DNA of 64,000 nucleotides from positions 1-64,000 of the forward strand of contig WSYJ01000013.1 in NCBI GenBank assembly GCA_020186115.1, given 5' to 3'. The stretch is from Histomonas meleagridis. Lineage: Eukaryota; Parabasalia; Tritrichomonadida; Dientamoebidae. The position numbers and the translations under genes are program-made. Below the pieces are notes generated by a model. The model did no database searches, had not been told where the DNA came from, and saw only the letters and a list, made by a program, of their open reading frames with translations. Shown piece by piece: positions 1 to 9,838 of the stretch; the first letter of the stretch is position 1; every line of letters starts with the position of its first letter.

Positions 1-60
1 AGTGGGAGCGAGTGCGTAGCACGAAGCTCACATAGCGCAGTGTGTGTGTGTGTCTTTTCG
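1..60. repeat. GC-richer hairpin motif and short GT run
   Basis: The first 30 bases are much richer in G and C than their surroundings and hold a small stem (GTGC, GTA, GCAC), followed by a (GT)6-like run near 41-52. A related stem (GTGCC, GAA, GGCAC, then GAGC) precedes the palindrome at 15417-15433, so this may be the end of a dispersed element cut by the window edge. Its function is unknown. Confidence 0.35.
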
Positions 61-124
61 AGCAAAGCTCAAAAAGTGTCTCCGCCATCTAACTAATATT
101 TTTTACAAAATTATTGTGAAAATA

Positions 125-445
125 ATTGATTTAATGTTAATATTAATTAATGATATAATTTACATGTCTATTTTATTAACTTCGAGAAAACAATAATTAA
201 TAAGATGATATTTTGTATTTGGAAAACATAAATATTCTAACTAAAAATTACTCACAAAATCAAAAATAATGACAACAAAATATCATAAATGATTCGATGA
301 TTGAAGTTAATATCTAAAAAATAATTCATATTAATATCACTCGAGCAAGAAGGAAAAGCCAAAAATAAATAATCAATTTTTCTAATTTTTTGATTCTCTC
401 TTAAAATCTGAATATAATATTACAAAATATAATTAAATAGCTATT
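125..445 (+). repeat. Direct repeat copy 1 (about 320 bp)
   Basis: This stretch matches 1851-2146 in the same orientation with many small differences. Both copies share the blocks TTAACTTCGAGAAAACAATA and TTGAAGTTAATATCTAAAAA and both end in AAATAGCTATT. Neither copy has coding potential. The two copies bracket a lone ankyrin unit and a MITE-like element, and the second copy abuts the ankyrin array at 2.17 kb, so it is probably old flanking DNA of ankyrin loci that was duplicated. Confidence 0.6.
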
Positions 446-564
446 GTCATAATAAATGTATTTATAAATTTTGAAAAATATTGTTTATTAAAGAAGATAT
501 TTTTGTTTTATTTTGAGGTTCAATCACTTTTTCTTTAAAATGGTTAAACCCATTTTATAATAAA

Positions 565-700
565 AATAGAACATAACCTTAATATCAACTGCTTATGTTC
601 AAGAAGTAATTTAACTATTTCTGAATTACCATTATTAGATGCTTTCATAAGTGATGTGTTCAATGCTTTGAATAATTTCCAAATATAATTCTGATACATA
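565..700 (-). pseudogene. Isolated ankyrin-repeat unit (relic)
   Basis: On the minus strand this carries one recognisable unit of the ankyrin family seen elsewhere in the window: a TAL-like start, a helix ending in EIVKLLLEH, then a VDIK-like end, preceded by the linker related to NYIWKLFKAL. There is no start codon or N-terminal domain and the unit stands alone, so it is a relic and not a gene. The rest of 446-1063 is AT-rich with no other gene visible. Confidence 0.55.
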
Positions 701-1063
701 ACATTAATCACCCACTTTCGATCATGATCTGTATTTTTAAAAGGTCAAGTTTCTGTAAGGAATAATATAAATAATGTAAGAAGAAATGTTAATCCATATA
801 TAGAGATTAAAATCAAAGTTTAATATGATTATTTTGTTATTAGATCAAAAAGGATAATGATCATCATCAATGATGTCATCAATCAACGGGAAAATCATTG
901 TTCATCTATATAATTGATATATAATAGGAATATAATTATTATACTATTAAAATCAAAATAATTATTATTTATATTATCATAAAAAAATGATTTGTAGGAA
1001 AATTATATAATATTCAAATTAAATAATATCCAAATTTAACAAAAAAATGAAAATCTTATTTAA

Positions 1064-1775
1064 AGGTGCATTCAACTAAATTGAATATATAACGATTATT
1101 TGTTAAATGCATAAACGGTCGCCTAGGAATTTTTTCTCAAGAAATCTCGAGGTTGAATGTAATACTTACAATTAAAAATAAATATTATTTCTATGTAATG
1201 ATGTACTTATTGTTTATTGAAAAATTAAGATTTTTGATAAAATATGACAGATAATTAAATTTTATATTAAAATAAAATGAAAAAATTGTTCTATTACATT
1301 TTTATAAATTTTCCTTATATGGTCCTGAAAAAGAAGAAATTGAAGAAGAAGAAGAAAAGGAAGAAAATTAAGAAAAATGATGAATAAATCATCATGAATG
1401 CAAAATTCAATACTGAAATTAATATGCCAAATTCCATTTAATAATGTGATAATATATTTTATGAAACAAATTTAGAATCCAAGAAAATAAGAGAGAAAAA
1501 ACAAACCCCGCATTATTGAAAGATTCTGATTTTTGGATTTAAAATGAATAGAACTTTAGAATTTGTAAAAATGTAATAGAACGATTTTTTTCATCTTATT
1601 TTAATATAAAATTTAATTATCTGTCATATTTTATCAAAAATCTTAATATTTCAATAAATAAATAGGACATCATTAGGTAGAGATATTGTTTATTTTTAAT
1701 TGTAAGTATTACATTCAACCACCGGGATTTCTTGGAAAAAAATAAATTTTCGGGGAGACTGTTTATACTGCACCT
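1064..1775. mobile_element. MITE-like element with long terminal inverted repeats
   Basis: Bases from about 1108 to 1320 reappear as their reverse complement at about 1545-1770. Shared blocks include TTGAATGTAATACTTACAAT, GACAGATAATTAAATTTTAT and GTTCTATTACATTTTTA. The outermost bases read AGGTGCA on the left and TGCACCT on the right. The roughly 220-bp core between the arms is purine-rich with no credible ORF. Long arms and no coding capacity fit a non-autonomous foldback or MITE-type DNA element. No clear target-site duplication is visible and the transposase family that would move it is unknown. Confidence 0.6.
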
Positions 1776-1850
1776 AATGATGTAAGCACTTAAAAACAGA
1801 GAATAATAAGATAAGAAAAAAAATATGAGAAGAGAAAATGATCTGTAAAT

Positions 1851-2146
1851 TGATTTAATCTTAATATTAATTCATAATGTAATTCACATGACAATTTGTA
1901 TTAACTTCGAGAAAACAATAATTAAGAAAATATCATATTGAATTTAAAAAACATTAATATTTCAACTACAGATTACGCACAAAATCATAGAAATGATTGA
2001 AGTTAATATCTAAAAAATAACTTAGATCAATATCCTATAAACAACAAGAAGAAAAGGCTCTAATTTATAAATAATCAATTTTTCGAATTTTTTTTCTCTC
2101 TTTAAATTCTGAATATAATATTACAATATAAAATTAAATAGCTATT
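1851..2146 (+). repeat. Direct repeat copy 2
   Basis: Second copy of the sequence at 125-445, with the same order of blocks and a common end (AAATAGCTATT). It leads directly into the ankyrin array that starts near 2175. No gene is visible in it. Confidence 0.6.
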
Positions 2147-2164
2147 CATGGTTCATTATTCAAA

Positions 2165-3430
2165 ATATTTTGGACAGCACTTATATCTGCATCTTCGAAT
2201 GGTCATACAGAAATAGTTAAATTACTTCTTGAACAAGAAGGAATTGATATTAATGCTAAAGATATTTATTTGTTTATTTTAATATTTATTTCAATGATTT
2301 GATAATTTAATATAATATTTGGAAATTTTTCAAATTATTTTGGACAGCACTTATGAATGCATCACAAAACGGTCATATAGAAATAGTTAAATTGCTTCTT
2401 GAACAAAATGGTATTGATGTTAATGATATAAATATTTGTTAAAGTGATTTAATATTATTCATTATAATTTGGCGTTATAATTTTATATATAGTAATTTTT
2501 CTAATTACTTTCAACAGCACTTATTATAGCCACATATCATGATCAATTAGATATAGTTAAAATATTACTTAAACAAGAAGGAATTGATGTCAATGCTAAA
2601 GATATATATATATTTAATTCGATATTTATTTAAAAGTTTTTATATTTTATATAAATATTTGGATATTTTCAAATATTTTACACAGCATTAACACAAGCAA
2701 TTGTAGATGGCTACCCCAAGATTTTCGAAGAACTAGTTCAACATGAAGGTATTGATATTAATGTAATAGATATTATTTTAATATAATTGATATTAATTTC
2801 GTTTACATCGTGTTTTAAAATAAATTAGTATGGAATTTAATAAAAATATTTTATACCCTTTTGATGCATGCAATACGTTACAACAGAACGCATTACGTTA
2901 AAATACTTATTGAACACAAAGATATTGATATCAATATCAAAGGAATATATTTGTAATATTTTATAAATTTGTGTAAATTTTTTAGGAATATATTAAAATT
3001 CATTAAAACAGCACTTATTTTGGCTTCTGAGTTGGAAAAAAGTGAAATTGTTAAGTTACTTCTTGAACAAGAAGGAATAAATATTAATGCTAAAGATATT
3101 TATAAATTTTATAAAATACTTATTATAATAATTTGTCGTTTTAAAATAATATTTGGAAATTATTTAAATTATTTGAAACAGCACTTATAATGGCATCCAA
3201 AAAAGGTTACACATTTATAGTTAAATTACTTCTTGAACAAAAAGGTATTGATATTAATGCTAAAGATATTTATTTGTTTTATTTAATATTCATTATAATA
3301 ATTTAATATTTTAAATTAACATTTGGAAACTATTTATATATTTTCATTCAGCAATTATGAAAGCATCAAAACTAAAAAATAAAAAATCATTCATAATAAT
3401 TCTTGAACATTATATAATTAATATTTCGAA
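2165..3430 (+). pseudogene. Ankyrin-repeat array A, no N-terminal domain, interrupted by stops
   Basis: About seven tandem units occur here. Each starts ACAGCACTTAT (TAL-) and runs through an EIVKLLLEQEGIDINAKDI-type ankyrin helix pair, separated by AT-rich linkers of about 75-85 bp containing TATTTGGAAATTATTT. The ankyrin segments are mostly open, but linkers hold stops and each step changes frame, so no long ORF exists; the longest is 73 codons at 2969-3190. The DUF3447-like N-terminal domain of the sister loci at 31 kb and 54 kb is missing. The block is the left arm of a large inverted duplication (see 50.3-53.1 kb) and has fewer units than its mirror copy. It is probably a truncated pseudogene. 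Confidence 0.7.
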
Positions 3431-4672
3431 CCTCATAAAAAAAAAAAAAAAAATGTAATTAATAAAATTTTTGCTATGAATAGAAATATAATTTGTCCTG
3501 AAATATTTTGTTTTAATATTTTACTAGTTGAAGTGTATTTTAAAAATATAATATTTACTGTAATTAAAACCCTTATTAACAAGCATGAATAACATCATAT
3601 GTGAGCTACATGACCATCCTCTTTGAAATCTTTATGAAATGGTTCTTCTTTAATATAATTTTGGGAATATTTAATTGAAAAATTATTTTTTTAATTGTCG
3701 TTTTCATTAATATCATATGATTCTTCTTCGGTTTTTGGTTATTATGTTAAATATGAATTAACAATATAAAAAGCAATGGTAAAAGAACGCTGTAATCAAA
3801 ACTACAGAAAAAAACGCATATTCCCATTAGGCATCATTTTTTATTTCACTATTGTCAAAAATAAGTAAAAAACCAAAAATAATACTAAAATTAAATACTT
3901 AATGTTTGTGTAAAGAAAAAAATATATGTGACGAATGTTCTAAAGTTACATAAGATGAAAACATTTCGATATATGATTACTTTAAGAGGAAAATTGGATG
4001 AAGACATATTTGTGTTATTAACAATATTTAATACAAAATAACAGTGTTAGCATCGGCTTTCGTTCATCATTGTTATATTTAACCCATCAAATGTATCACT
4101 TTGGTATATTATAACATAATCCTTAAAATGTTTCACTTTGGTATATTATAACATAACCCTTAAAATGTTTCACTTTGGTATATTACAACATGATCCTTAA
4201 AATGTTTCACTTTGGTATATTATAACATAATCCTTAAAATGTTTCACTTTGGTATATTATAACATAATCCTTAAAATGTTTCAATTTGGTATATTATAAC
4301 ATAATCCTTAAAATGTTTCAATTTGGTATATTATAACATAATCCTTAAAATGTTTCACTTTGGTATATTATAACATAACCCTTAAAATGTTTCACTTTGG
4401 TATATTACAACATGATCCTTAAAATGTTTCACTTTGGTATATTATAACATAATCCTTAAAATGTTTCACTTTGGCATATTACAACATAATCCTTAAAATG
4501 TTTCACCATTTAAACAAATTTGCGTCTAATTAAATAGTTTATCGTTTTGAAAAAAACTAAAAACGAAAATACAAAGGAAGGATAGTTTTATTATCGCATC
4601 TATTGGGCTTTATCAGAACGATTATCATGGATTGAAGAACCTTTAAGCACTTCAACGACATTTCCAAAGATC
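2175..4672 (+). repeat. Left arm of a long inverted duplication
   Basis: This block is repeated as its reverse complement at 50302-53062. The match runs from ankyrin array A, through unique non-coding DNA (3431-4087) and the 37-bp array, into the last codons of the TLC gene, ending at AAGATC (4672). In the unique part (for example 3560-3850 against 50760-51050) I see essentially no differences by eye. The arms differ by copy number of the 37-bp repeat and of ankyrin units. The stretch 3431-4087 holds no gene. Confidence 0.85.
4088..4510. repeat. 37-bp tandem repeat array, about 11 copies
   Basis: The unit reads approximately AAAATGTTTCACTTTGGTAT followed by ATTATAACATAATCCTT, recurring every 37 bp (AAAATG at 4125, 4162 and so on to about 4495). 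Variants include AACCC for AATCC and TTACAACATGATCC. The mirror copy near 50468-50520 has a single unit plus a variant edge, so the array expanded here or contracted there. It lies 90-500 bp downstream of the TLC gene stop codon. Confidence 0.9.
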
Positions 4673-5415
4673 TTTATTTCCCAAATAATATGAAGGCCAT
4701 AAAGAATTAAAAGTACATATGCAGTTATGTGATATAAAACAGCATGAGTTTGAGCAACAAAAGCTGCTTTGATTGCGTTCTTGATCATGTTGGGGAAGTT
4801 GATGATTCTGAAAAATGTACATGAGATGGCAAATATTACAAGAGAAATGTCCTTTGGTGTCTTGAACCCAAGGTATAAAAGGATTTTACCAACATATAAT
4901 GGAACATCAACAATATCATGAAGTAACATAATAAGAATTCCTGTGATTGGGCAATCAAGGTAAACGCATGAAAAGATCATGAATAATGTTACAATGTGGT
5001 GAACAATCATCATGTATTTTTCTGAGGCAGTGTGAATAAAGAAGAAATCAGCAATATAATAGCAAGCAAACATCATGAAGTAAATCTTTTCAAGAACAGA
5101 CATAGGATATCCGCCAACCTTTTGAGAAAATGCTTCGACGCAATCAGCTGCCCAGAAAATGCAATGAAAATATGGTCTTCTTGAAAGTGCTGCAAAACCT
5201 AAGAGAGCAGATGAAACATAATGGATCATATCAAATGAGCGATGCGTAAACTTGAAGTTATTTTTAACTCCAAGGGATTTGCCGATCTTATTCAATACAA
5301 AATTACACATTATCAATCGATATATTAGGTAAACAGCTGAACCAATGACAAGAGTAGGGAGATCTTTTATGGATAGATAGGTCATCCTATCAAGCTGATT
5401 GAACAAGGCCGACAT
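4600..5415 (-). CDS. TLC (TRAM-LAG1-CLN8) domain protein, ceramide-synthase-like
   Basis: The 271-residue product is a multi-pass membrane protein. It carries a Lag1-type core: HRSFDMIHY, then a segment with IVHHIVTLFMIF, then LLHDIVDVPLYVGKILLYLG. The paired histidines and the HD...D downstream are the hallmark of ceramide synthases, which N-acylate sphingoid bases in the ER. Five or more hydrophobic segments are visible. I start at the ATG at 5415; the frame extends upstream only through a TTG. A trichomonad initiator (TCATTTT) lies 15 nt upstream. The last codons of the gene are duplicated in inverted orientation at 50.3 kb. The TLC family also includes non-enzymatic members, so the substrate is inferred. 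Confidence 0.82.
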   Translation of the reverse strand: MSALFNQLDRMTYLSIKDLPTLVIGSAVYLIYRLIMCNFVLNKIGKSLGVKNNFKFTHRSFDMIHYVSSALLGFAALSRRPYFHCIFWAADCVEAFSQKVGGYPMSVLEKIYFMMFACYYIADFFFIHTASEKYMMIVHHIVTLFMIFSCVYLDCPITGILIMLLHDIVDVPLYVGKILLYLGFKTPKDISLVIFAISCTFFRIINFPNMIKNAIKAAFVAQTHAVLYHITAYVLLILYGLHIIWEIKIFGNVVEVLKGSSIHDNRSDKAQ

Positions 5416-5425
5416 TAAAAAAAGT

Positions 5426-5432
5426 AAAATGA
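5426..5432 (-). promoter_or_regulatory. Initiator (Inr) of the TLC gene
   Basis: Minus-strand TCATTTT, with the A 15 nt upstream of the ATG at 5415. This matches the trichomonad Inr (TCA+1 followed by pyrimidine and A/T) at its usual short distance. The rest of 5433-5836, between this gene and the next, holds no gene. Confidence 0.55.
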
Positions 5433-5836
5433 ACAAAGCAGTTTATATTGAAAAAGTTGTTTTTTTGAATAAAATTAGAATGGTCGATGGTAACACACAT
5501 ATAAAAAGTGGAAATCATTGTTTCAAATGCGTTGATAGTAAAATATAAACCATACAATCGCATTGATTTATGAAGTATTTGTATATAAAAATGATCGTAA
5601 TATATTCAAATATTTCTCGGAATACACAGAAAAATAAACCGGTGCCGCCGTTTTATAAAACTCAATCTTCCAAATTGAAATTCGAAAATAATGATATCCA
5701 ACTCTAGAAATTAGTAAACAAATCACACTTGAATGTGACTTGTGGGAATAAACGGGAAATTTTAAGGAGGTCGAAATATTTTTATTTTTATTTATAATAT
5801 ATATTATAGTTAGATACAGTTTAGTATAAATATTAA

Positions 5837-7816
5837 TTATTCACAAGGAATCCTTAAATTCATCATTCTTGAAAAATCTGAGAACATTTTTTCATCTTCT
5901 GCTATTAGCTTTAAAAACGACAAAATAAATGCATCCCATCTTTCTATGAATTGCTTCGAGCATATGTGTTTAAATCTATCATCATTATAAGCAATGACAT
6001 TAAAGAAAAGCAAAGTTTTCAAAATCCAATTACCATCACATGTGATTATCGAAATCTGAGCTATTTTTTCGATACTTTCTTTCGGATTTCGTAATCGAAA
6101 TGCTTTTGAAATTTTTTCAATTTCTTCGATATAAGAAACCAAAACCATAAATCGTTTTAAAAACGAGGAATTACAATCAACTAATGTTAGCATACAACTT
6201 GCTTCCCAAATCGCATGATTCATTACTGTTGACTTTAAAACTTGACGAGGTTTCATTGTTTCAAGAAAATTAGAAAACATTTTTTCGAGTTGTTTTATGT
6301 TTAAGCTTGAGATTATTCCGGGTTCAATGGAATCAAATGCTTTAATTGCATACCAAAACTTAATCTCGCCAAAAGAAGGAAGATTTGCTAGGTCGGGCCA
6401 AATCTTCTTCTCTTTAAAGCGAATTTCTATGAATGCAGATTTCATTGAAACAAGATTTAAATAACTATCAGATATTGATTGCAAGTTTTTTAAACATTTC
6501 TCTTTGTATTTTATCGTTAAATATTGCTCAAAATATTCTGCTCGTGAGGTTTGCTTTTGTAAACGTTTTTCTTTCACATATTGTAAAAATTGATTAATAT
6601 CAATTGACTTTGGTAATGTATATTTTTGTTGTTCAACGAATTCATATGGATTCACCATTTTAACTCTTGCTTGTTTCTTGATTAATTTCCAAAGATTAAA
6701 ATAGTCAAAATTAGATAATAATTGTGTGTCACTTTTCGGAAAGTCGGTGGGATCGTAAAACAAATTTGGATAGTTTACATTAAATTGGGTCGGTGTGGCT
6801 TGGAAGACCCTAATTAGAAATGGCTTTTGTTGATTTACAGTTTTTATGTTCATAATCGCGTTCGTAATAATTGGTGAAAAATTAAGGTTCAGAGAAATAA
6901 TATCTAAAATTTCAACAAATCTGAAAATAAATATATTTGTTGGTGTCAATGATTTTGGAAGATAATAAATGGAGTTCATTAAAGGAATGGTACTGATGTT
7001 CTCTGCGGGGAAGGTAGAAGATCGCAATAGTTCGATTATTAATTTTAAATCATATTGAATTTTGGTACTGTTGAAAAGAGGCGATATTTGAGAATGATAA
7101 ATAAGGTGTGGAACTACTAGTAATTCTGTTAGTATGTAAGAGCTGATTTTAGAAGGAAAGTGATTGCATAATAATTTCAACATGCTAAGATGTGCAGCTG
7201 GCAAATAACAAAGTGCATCAATTGCAACACTCTGAATTTTTTTAATTAATGAATTGTTGTCTATTTTCTTTAAAAATGATTCCATAAAAACTTTTTTAAA
7301 TAAGTAATCCGAAAATGCTGAAACTGTTGGCGCAAAGAAAAAAGGTTTTAAAAAGATAGCAAATTGTTTAAAGGGACATTCAACCATTAATGATCCGTAA
7401 AATACAAAAGCATTACTAAGAGATTCTTCTGTTGAAAAATAAGAAAAAATTGCTGGAATAATTATCGTAGCAAAATACTCAATATCTTGGAAATTTGGAA
7501 CAGCTGCAATTGCTTTTGCAAGTGTAGATAAATTCGAAATAATATGCTGAAGGAAAATAGAAATGTATTGTGATATTTGTGGTAAAAATAAATCTAATGA
7601 TTCTACAGGACGAATTTCTGCAGATACAACAAAGTCATTTTCAATTAATCTTTTTGGACGTTTCGGATCAAAATTTGTAAAAAATAATGTATAAATTTGT
7701 CTATTTTTTGTAATGAGTTCGACAACAGACTTCGAAACCTTATTGCTTGTTTCCCTTTCAAGCAATTTCATCTTTTTAAAATTAAAGTTTTCAAATGCAC
7801 AAATCTTATTTTTCAT
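5837..7816 (-). CDS. Unrecognised 659-residue helical protein
   Basis: A long open frame with ordinary composition for this genome, so very probably a real gene, but I do not recognise the family. The ATG at 7816 gives MKNKICAFENF; the frame upstream has only a TTG. The product is rich in leucine, isoleucine, phenylalanine and serine and appears almost wholly alpha-helical. There is no signal peptide and no convincing membrane segment. A conserved-looking region is FFTNFDPKRPKRLIENDF near residue 50. The last quarter is charged. Helical-repeat or GTPase-regulator-like folds are possible but unsupported. It is divergently transcribed from the AVL9 homologue, across a 417-bp gap with no other gene. 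Confidence 0.6.
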   Translation of the reverse strand: MKNKICAFENFNFKKMKLLERETSNKVSKSVVELITKNRQIYTLFFTNFDPKRPKRLIENDFVVSAEIRPVESLDLFLPQISQYISIFLQHIISNLSTLAKAIAAVPNFQDIEYFATIIIPAIFSYFSTEESLSNAFVFYGSLMVECPFKQFAIFLKPFFFAPTVSAFSDYLFKKVFMESFLKKIDNNSLIKKIQSVAIDALCYLPAAHLSMLKLLCNHFPSKISSYILTELLVVPHLIYHSQISPLFNSTKIQYDLKLIIELLRSSTFPAENISTIPLMNSIYYLPKSLTPTNIFIFRFVEILDIISLNLNFSPIITNAIMNIKTVNQQKPFLIRVFQATPTQFNVNYPNLFYDPTDFPKSDTQLLSNFDYFNLWKLIKKQARVKMVNPYEFVEQQKYTLPKSIDINQFLQYVKEKRLQKQTSRAEYFEQYLTIKYKEKCLKNLQSISDSYLNLVSMKSAFIEIRFKEKKIWPDLANLPSFGEIKFWYAIKAFDSIEPGIISSLNIKQLEKMFSNFLETMKPRQVLKSTVMNHAIWEASCMLTLVDCNSSFLKRFMVLVSYIEEIEKISKAFRLRNPKESIEKIAQISIITCDGNWILKTLLFFNVIAYNDDRFKHICSKQFIERWDAFILSFLKLIAEDEKMFSDFSRMMNLRIPCE

Positions 7817-8233
7817 TTTTTCGAAGGTTGTCAACCATATTAACGTATTTTTCAGTGATAAAAAAGTGCTTTTTAGCGACTAACTGTTAATCGCTGGTAT
7901 CATTTGTGAAGTTGACTCCCAGTTACTAGCGGCTGATTCGAGTTTTTTGTTGTAACCCACTTTGGTACCTACTAACAATGGTTTAGAATTGTCCAAAACC
8001 AAAAATCAAATAAAAAATTGTTAGTCAAAAAAATTTAAAATCATATTTTTCATTTAAAAATCATTCAATATATAGGAGCATAATATATAAAATATTTGTA
8101 ATCCTTGAGTCTTAGAATATATTTGATATGGAATAAAAAAAATTGCATTTATTAGATAATTTTTAAAAGTTTAATTCGTTTTCTGTTTTCAACATCTCAT
8201 GCAAGAGAATCTCAAAAAATTACATTGTAAGTA

Positions 8234-9595
8234 ATGAGACACTTTGTGTGCATAAATATTTTTATAAAAATGTTTGTGATTGTTGTTCCCACATCCCTTT
8301 CTTTCACTTTTTCTAAGCCACCCTCAAAAGCACCCGAACGATATGTTATCAAAAATAACCGTAATGAGGCACCCTGTACATTTATGCTTCATATCGTTGC
8401 CCTTTCGTTCGAACATAGAGTTGGAAATACAATAGATGCTGTTTATCCACCTTTTCCAGATGAACCTTATATTTCAGAATGGAATCTTGGACTTCCATTT
8501 ATTGCAATTCCAGATAAAGCTCATGATGCTTGTTCCTCAATAATCCAATTTACTCTTCCGAATCCAAACCGCCCACTTGGGTGTGATTTTGGAATTGCTG
8601 CATATCGTGCTATTGATGCTTCTGAACTATCAAAAGATCCATCAATTATTAGAAATCAAGTACAAAAGGCTATTTGTGTTATTTCTTCTGTTCCACTTTT
8701 TGGTGAGCTCGAAAAGCCATTAAAGTCAGCATTATACGATAACTTTTCAAATTTAGTAGAAGCACTTCCAAATATCTTTAATAGTCTCAGTGGACTTGTT
8801 GAAAACCGTGTAGATTTTTCTGGTGTTTCTTATACAACACTTTTCCAAGCACTTGGTGTTAATGTGATAACAGTTATGAAAGCATTAATGCTTCAAATGC
8901 GTGTTCTTATCTTTGCTGACAATAGTGAGATGGTTTCCAAGATGGCTGTTGCCATTGCTTCTTTATTACCATGTTATTTATCAACTTCTAATGAAGAATT
9001 CCCATTCAATTTCCTTGCCAAAAACCAGCACAAGTTTTGTTTTGCACCATATGTTCCATTACAATTTACCGATTCACTCAATACCAAAGACATAAAATCA
9101 GCTTTAATGGGAACATGTAGTGAATTATTTATGTTACAAAAAATTGTCGACTATGATATTCTTATCAATTGTAAAACACTCCCAGCAACCCTTACGGGCA
9201 AAAGGTTGCAGATTTTGAGTCCTACCGAAAACGAATCAAAGTTTATGGATAACGTTCTCCGCTACATGAAGAAGAATTGGGCGAAACCAGACACTCCTGA
9301 GTGGCTCAGGCAAAAGTTTAGGGAATGGTTTAACTCACTATTTACTTCTATTCTTTGTGTGAGGCATATCCATGAAAATGTTCCAGCATTTGCAAGAATA
9401 TATTTGGATTGGGAAAATCCAAAAGAATTCTTTGGTGAAAAGTTTATCACAAAACTCCTCAGAAATAAGGACGTGGATAAGATAATTAATGAGAATAAGA
9501 AGGATATATTTGAACAAATCAACGAAATATTATTGAAAAAGAAAGTAACTGTGTTGGGTGAACTCTTCAAAAAAATTAAAAAAGAATTGTTTTAA
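8234..9595 (+). CDS. AVL9-like DENN-domain protein
   Basis: The 453-residue product matches the AVL9 branch of DENN proteins. It has a short N-terminal DENN strand (VALSFEHRVGNTIDAVYPP), the signature LPFIAIPDKAHD, then FGIAAYRAI, VQKAICVISSVPLFGEL and the central DENN core with VLIFADNSEMVSKMAVAIASL. DENN proteins act on Rab GTPases, and AVL9 works in late secretory or recycling transport. The first 50 residues are unlike the family. An alternative start at the methionine of MLHIVALSF (8384) would fit the family better, so the start is uncertain. The C-terminus is lysine-rich. The stop is in TAAA. Confidence 0.8.
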   Translation: MRHFVCINIFIKMFVIVVPTSLSFTFSKPPSKAPERYVIKNNRNEAPCTFMLHIVALSFEHRVGNTIDAVYPPFPDEPYISEWNLGLPFIAIPDKAHDACSSIIQFTLPNPNRPLGCDFGIAAYRAIDASELSKDPSIIRNQVQKAICVISSVPLFGELEKPLKSALYDNFSNLVEALPNIFNSLSGLVENRVDFSGVSYTTLFQALGVNVITVMKALMLQMRVLIFADNSEMVSKMAVAIASLLPCYLSTSNEEFPFNFLAKNQHKFCFAPYVPLQFTDSLNTKDIKSALMGTCSELFMLQKIVDYDILINCKTLPATLTGKRLQILSPTENESKFMDNVLRYMKKNWAKPDTPEWLRQKFREWFNSLFTSILCVRHIHENVPAFARIYLDWENPKEFFGEKFITKLLRNKDVDKIINENKKDIFEQINEILLKKKVTVLGELFKKIKKELF

Positions 9596-9822
9596 ATGTA
9601 TTTTTAGTAAAAAAAAGATGTTGATAAGAAAAATTATTTGTGGATTTGAAGACTGTGATGTTAGTTGATTTGTAAAAAGCTCAGAAGATCTTTATTCCTC
9701 AAACCAATCAGTCGGGGAAAGAATAAGTCTCATCATGAGCAAGAAACATACTTTATTTTCCTTATGGAAGAATGGCCAAGGTCGTGAAAAGTGACAAACT
9801 GCTGTCCTGGAACGTTAACGTT

Positions 9823-9830
9823 AACGGTTT
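9823..9830 (+). promoter_or_regulatory. M3-like (Myb-site) promoter element
   Basis: AACGGTTT, 9 bp upstream of the ATG at 9839, inside a GTTAACG-rich stretch (9811-9830). It fits the trichomonad M3 core element consensus ([AGT][AG]C[GC]G[CT]T[TAG]). It also supports 9839 as the start of the next gene, because a GTG upstream would place this element inside the coding region. Confidence 0.5.
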
Positions 9831-9838
9831 CTTTTGGG

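Noticed and set aside
2175-3430. Conventional introns between ankyrin units
   Set aside because: Linkers end in ACAG but have no conserved GT donor and no trichomonad GTATGT or ACTAACACACAG consensus. A GT-AG cut at TTTG-TTTTAT would give exons not divisible by three.
4088-4510. CRISPR array
   Set aside because: The repeats follow each other without spacers and the genome is eukaryotic; it is a plain tandem repeat.
9262-9570. 102-codon frame antisense to the AVL9-like gene
   Set aside because: Shadow frame with no features; the sense strand encodes a conserved DENN protein.
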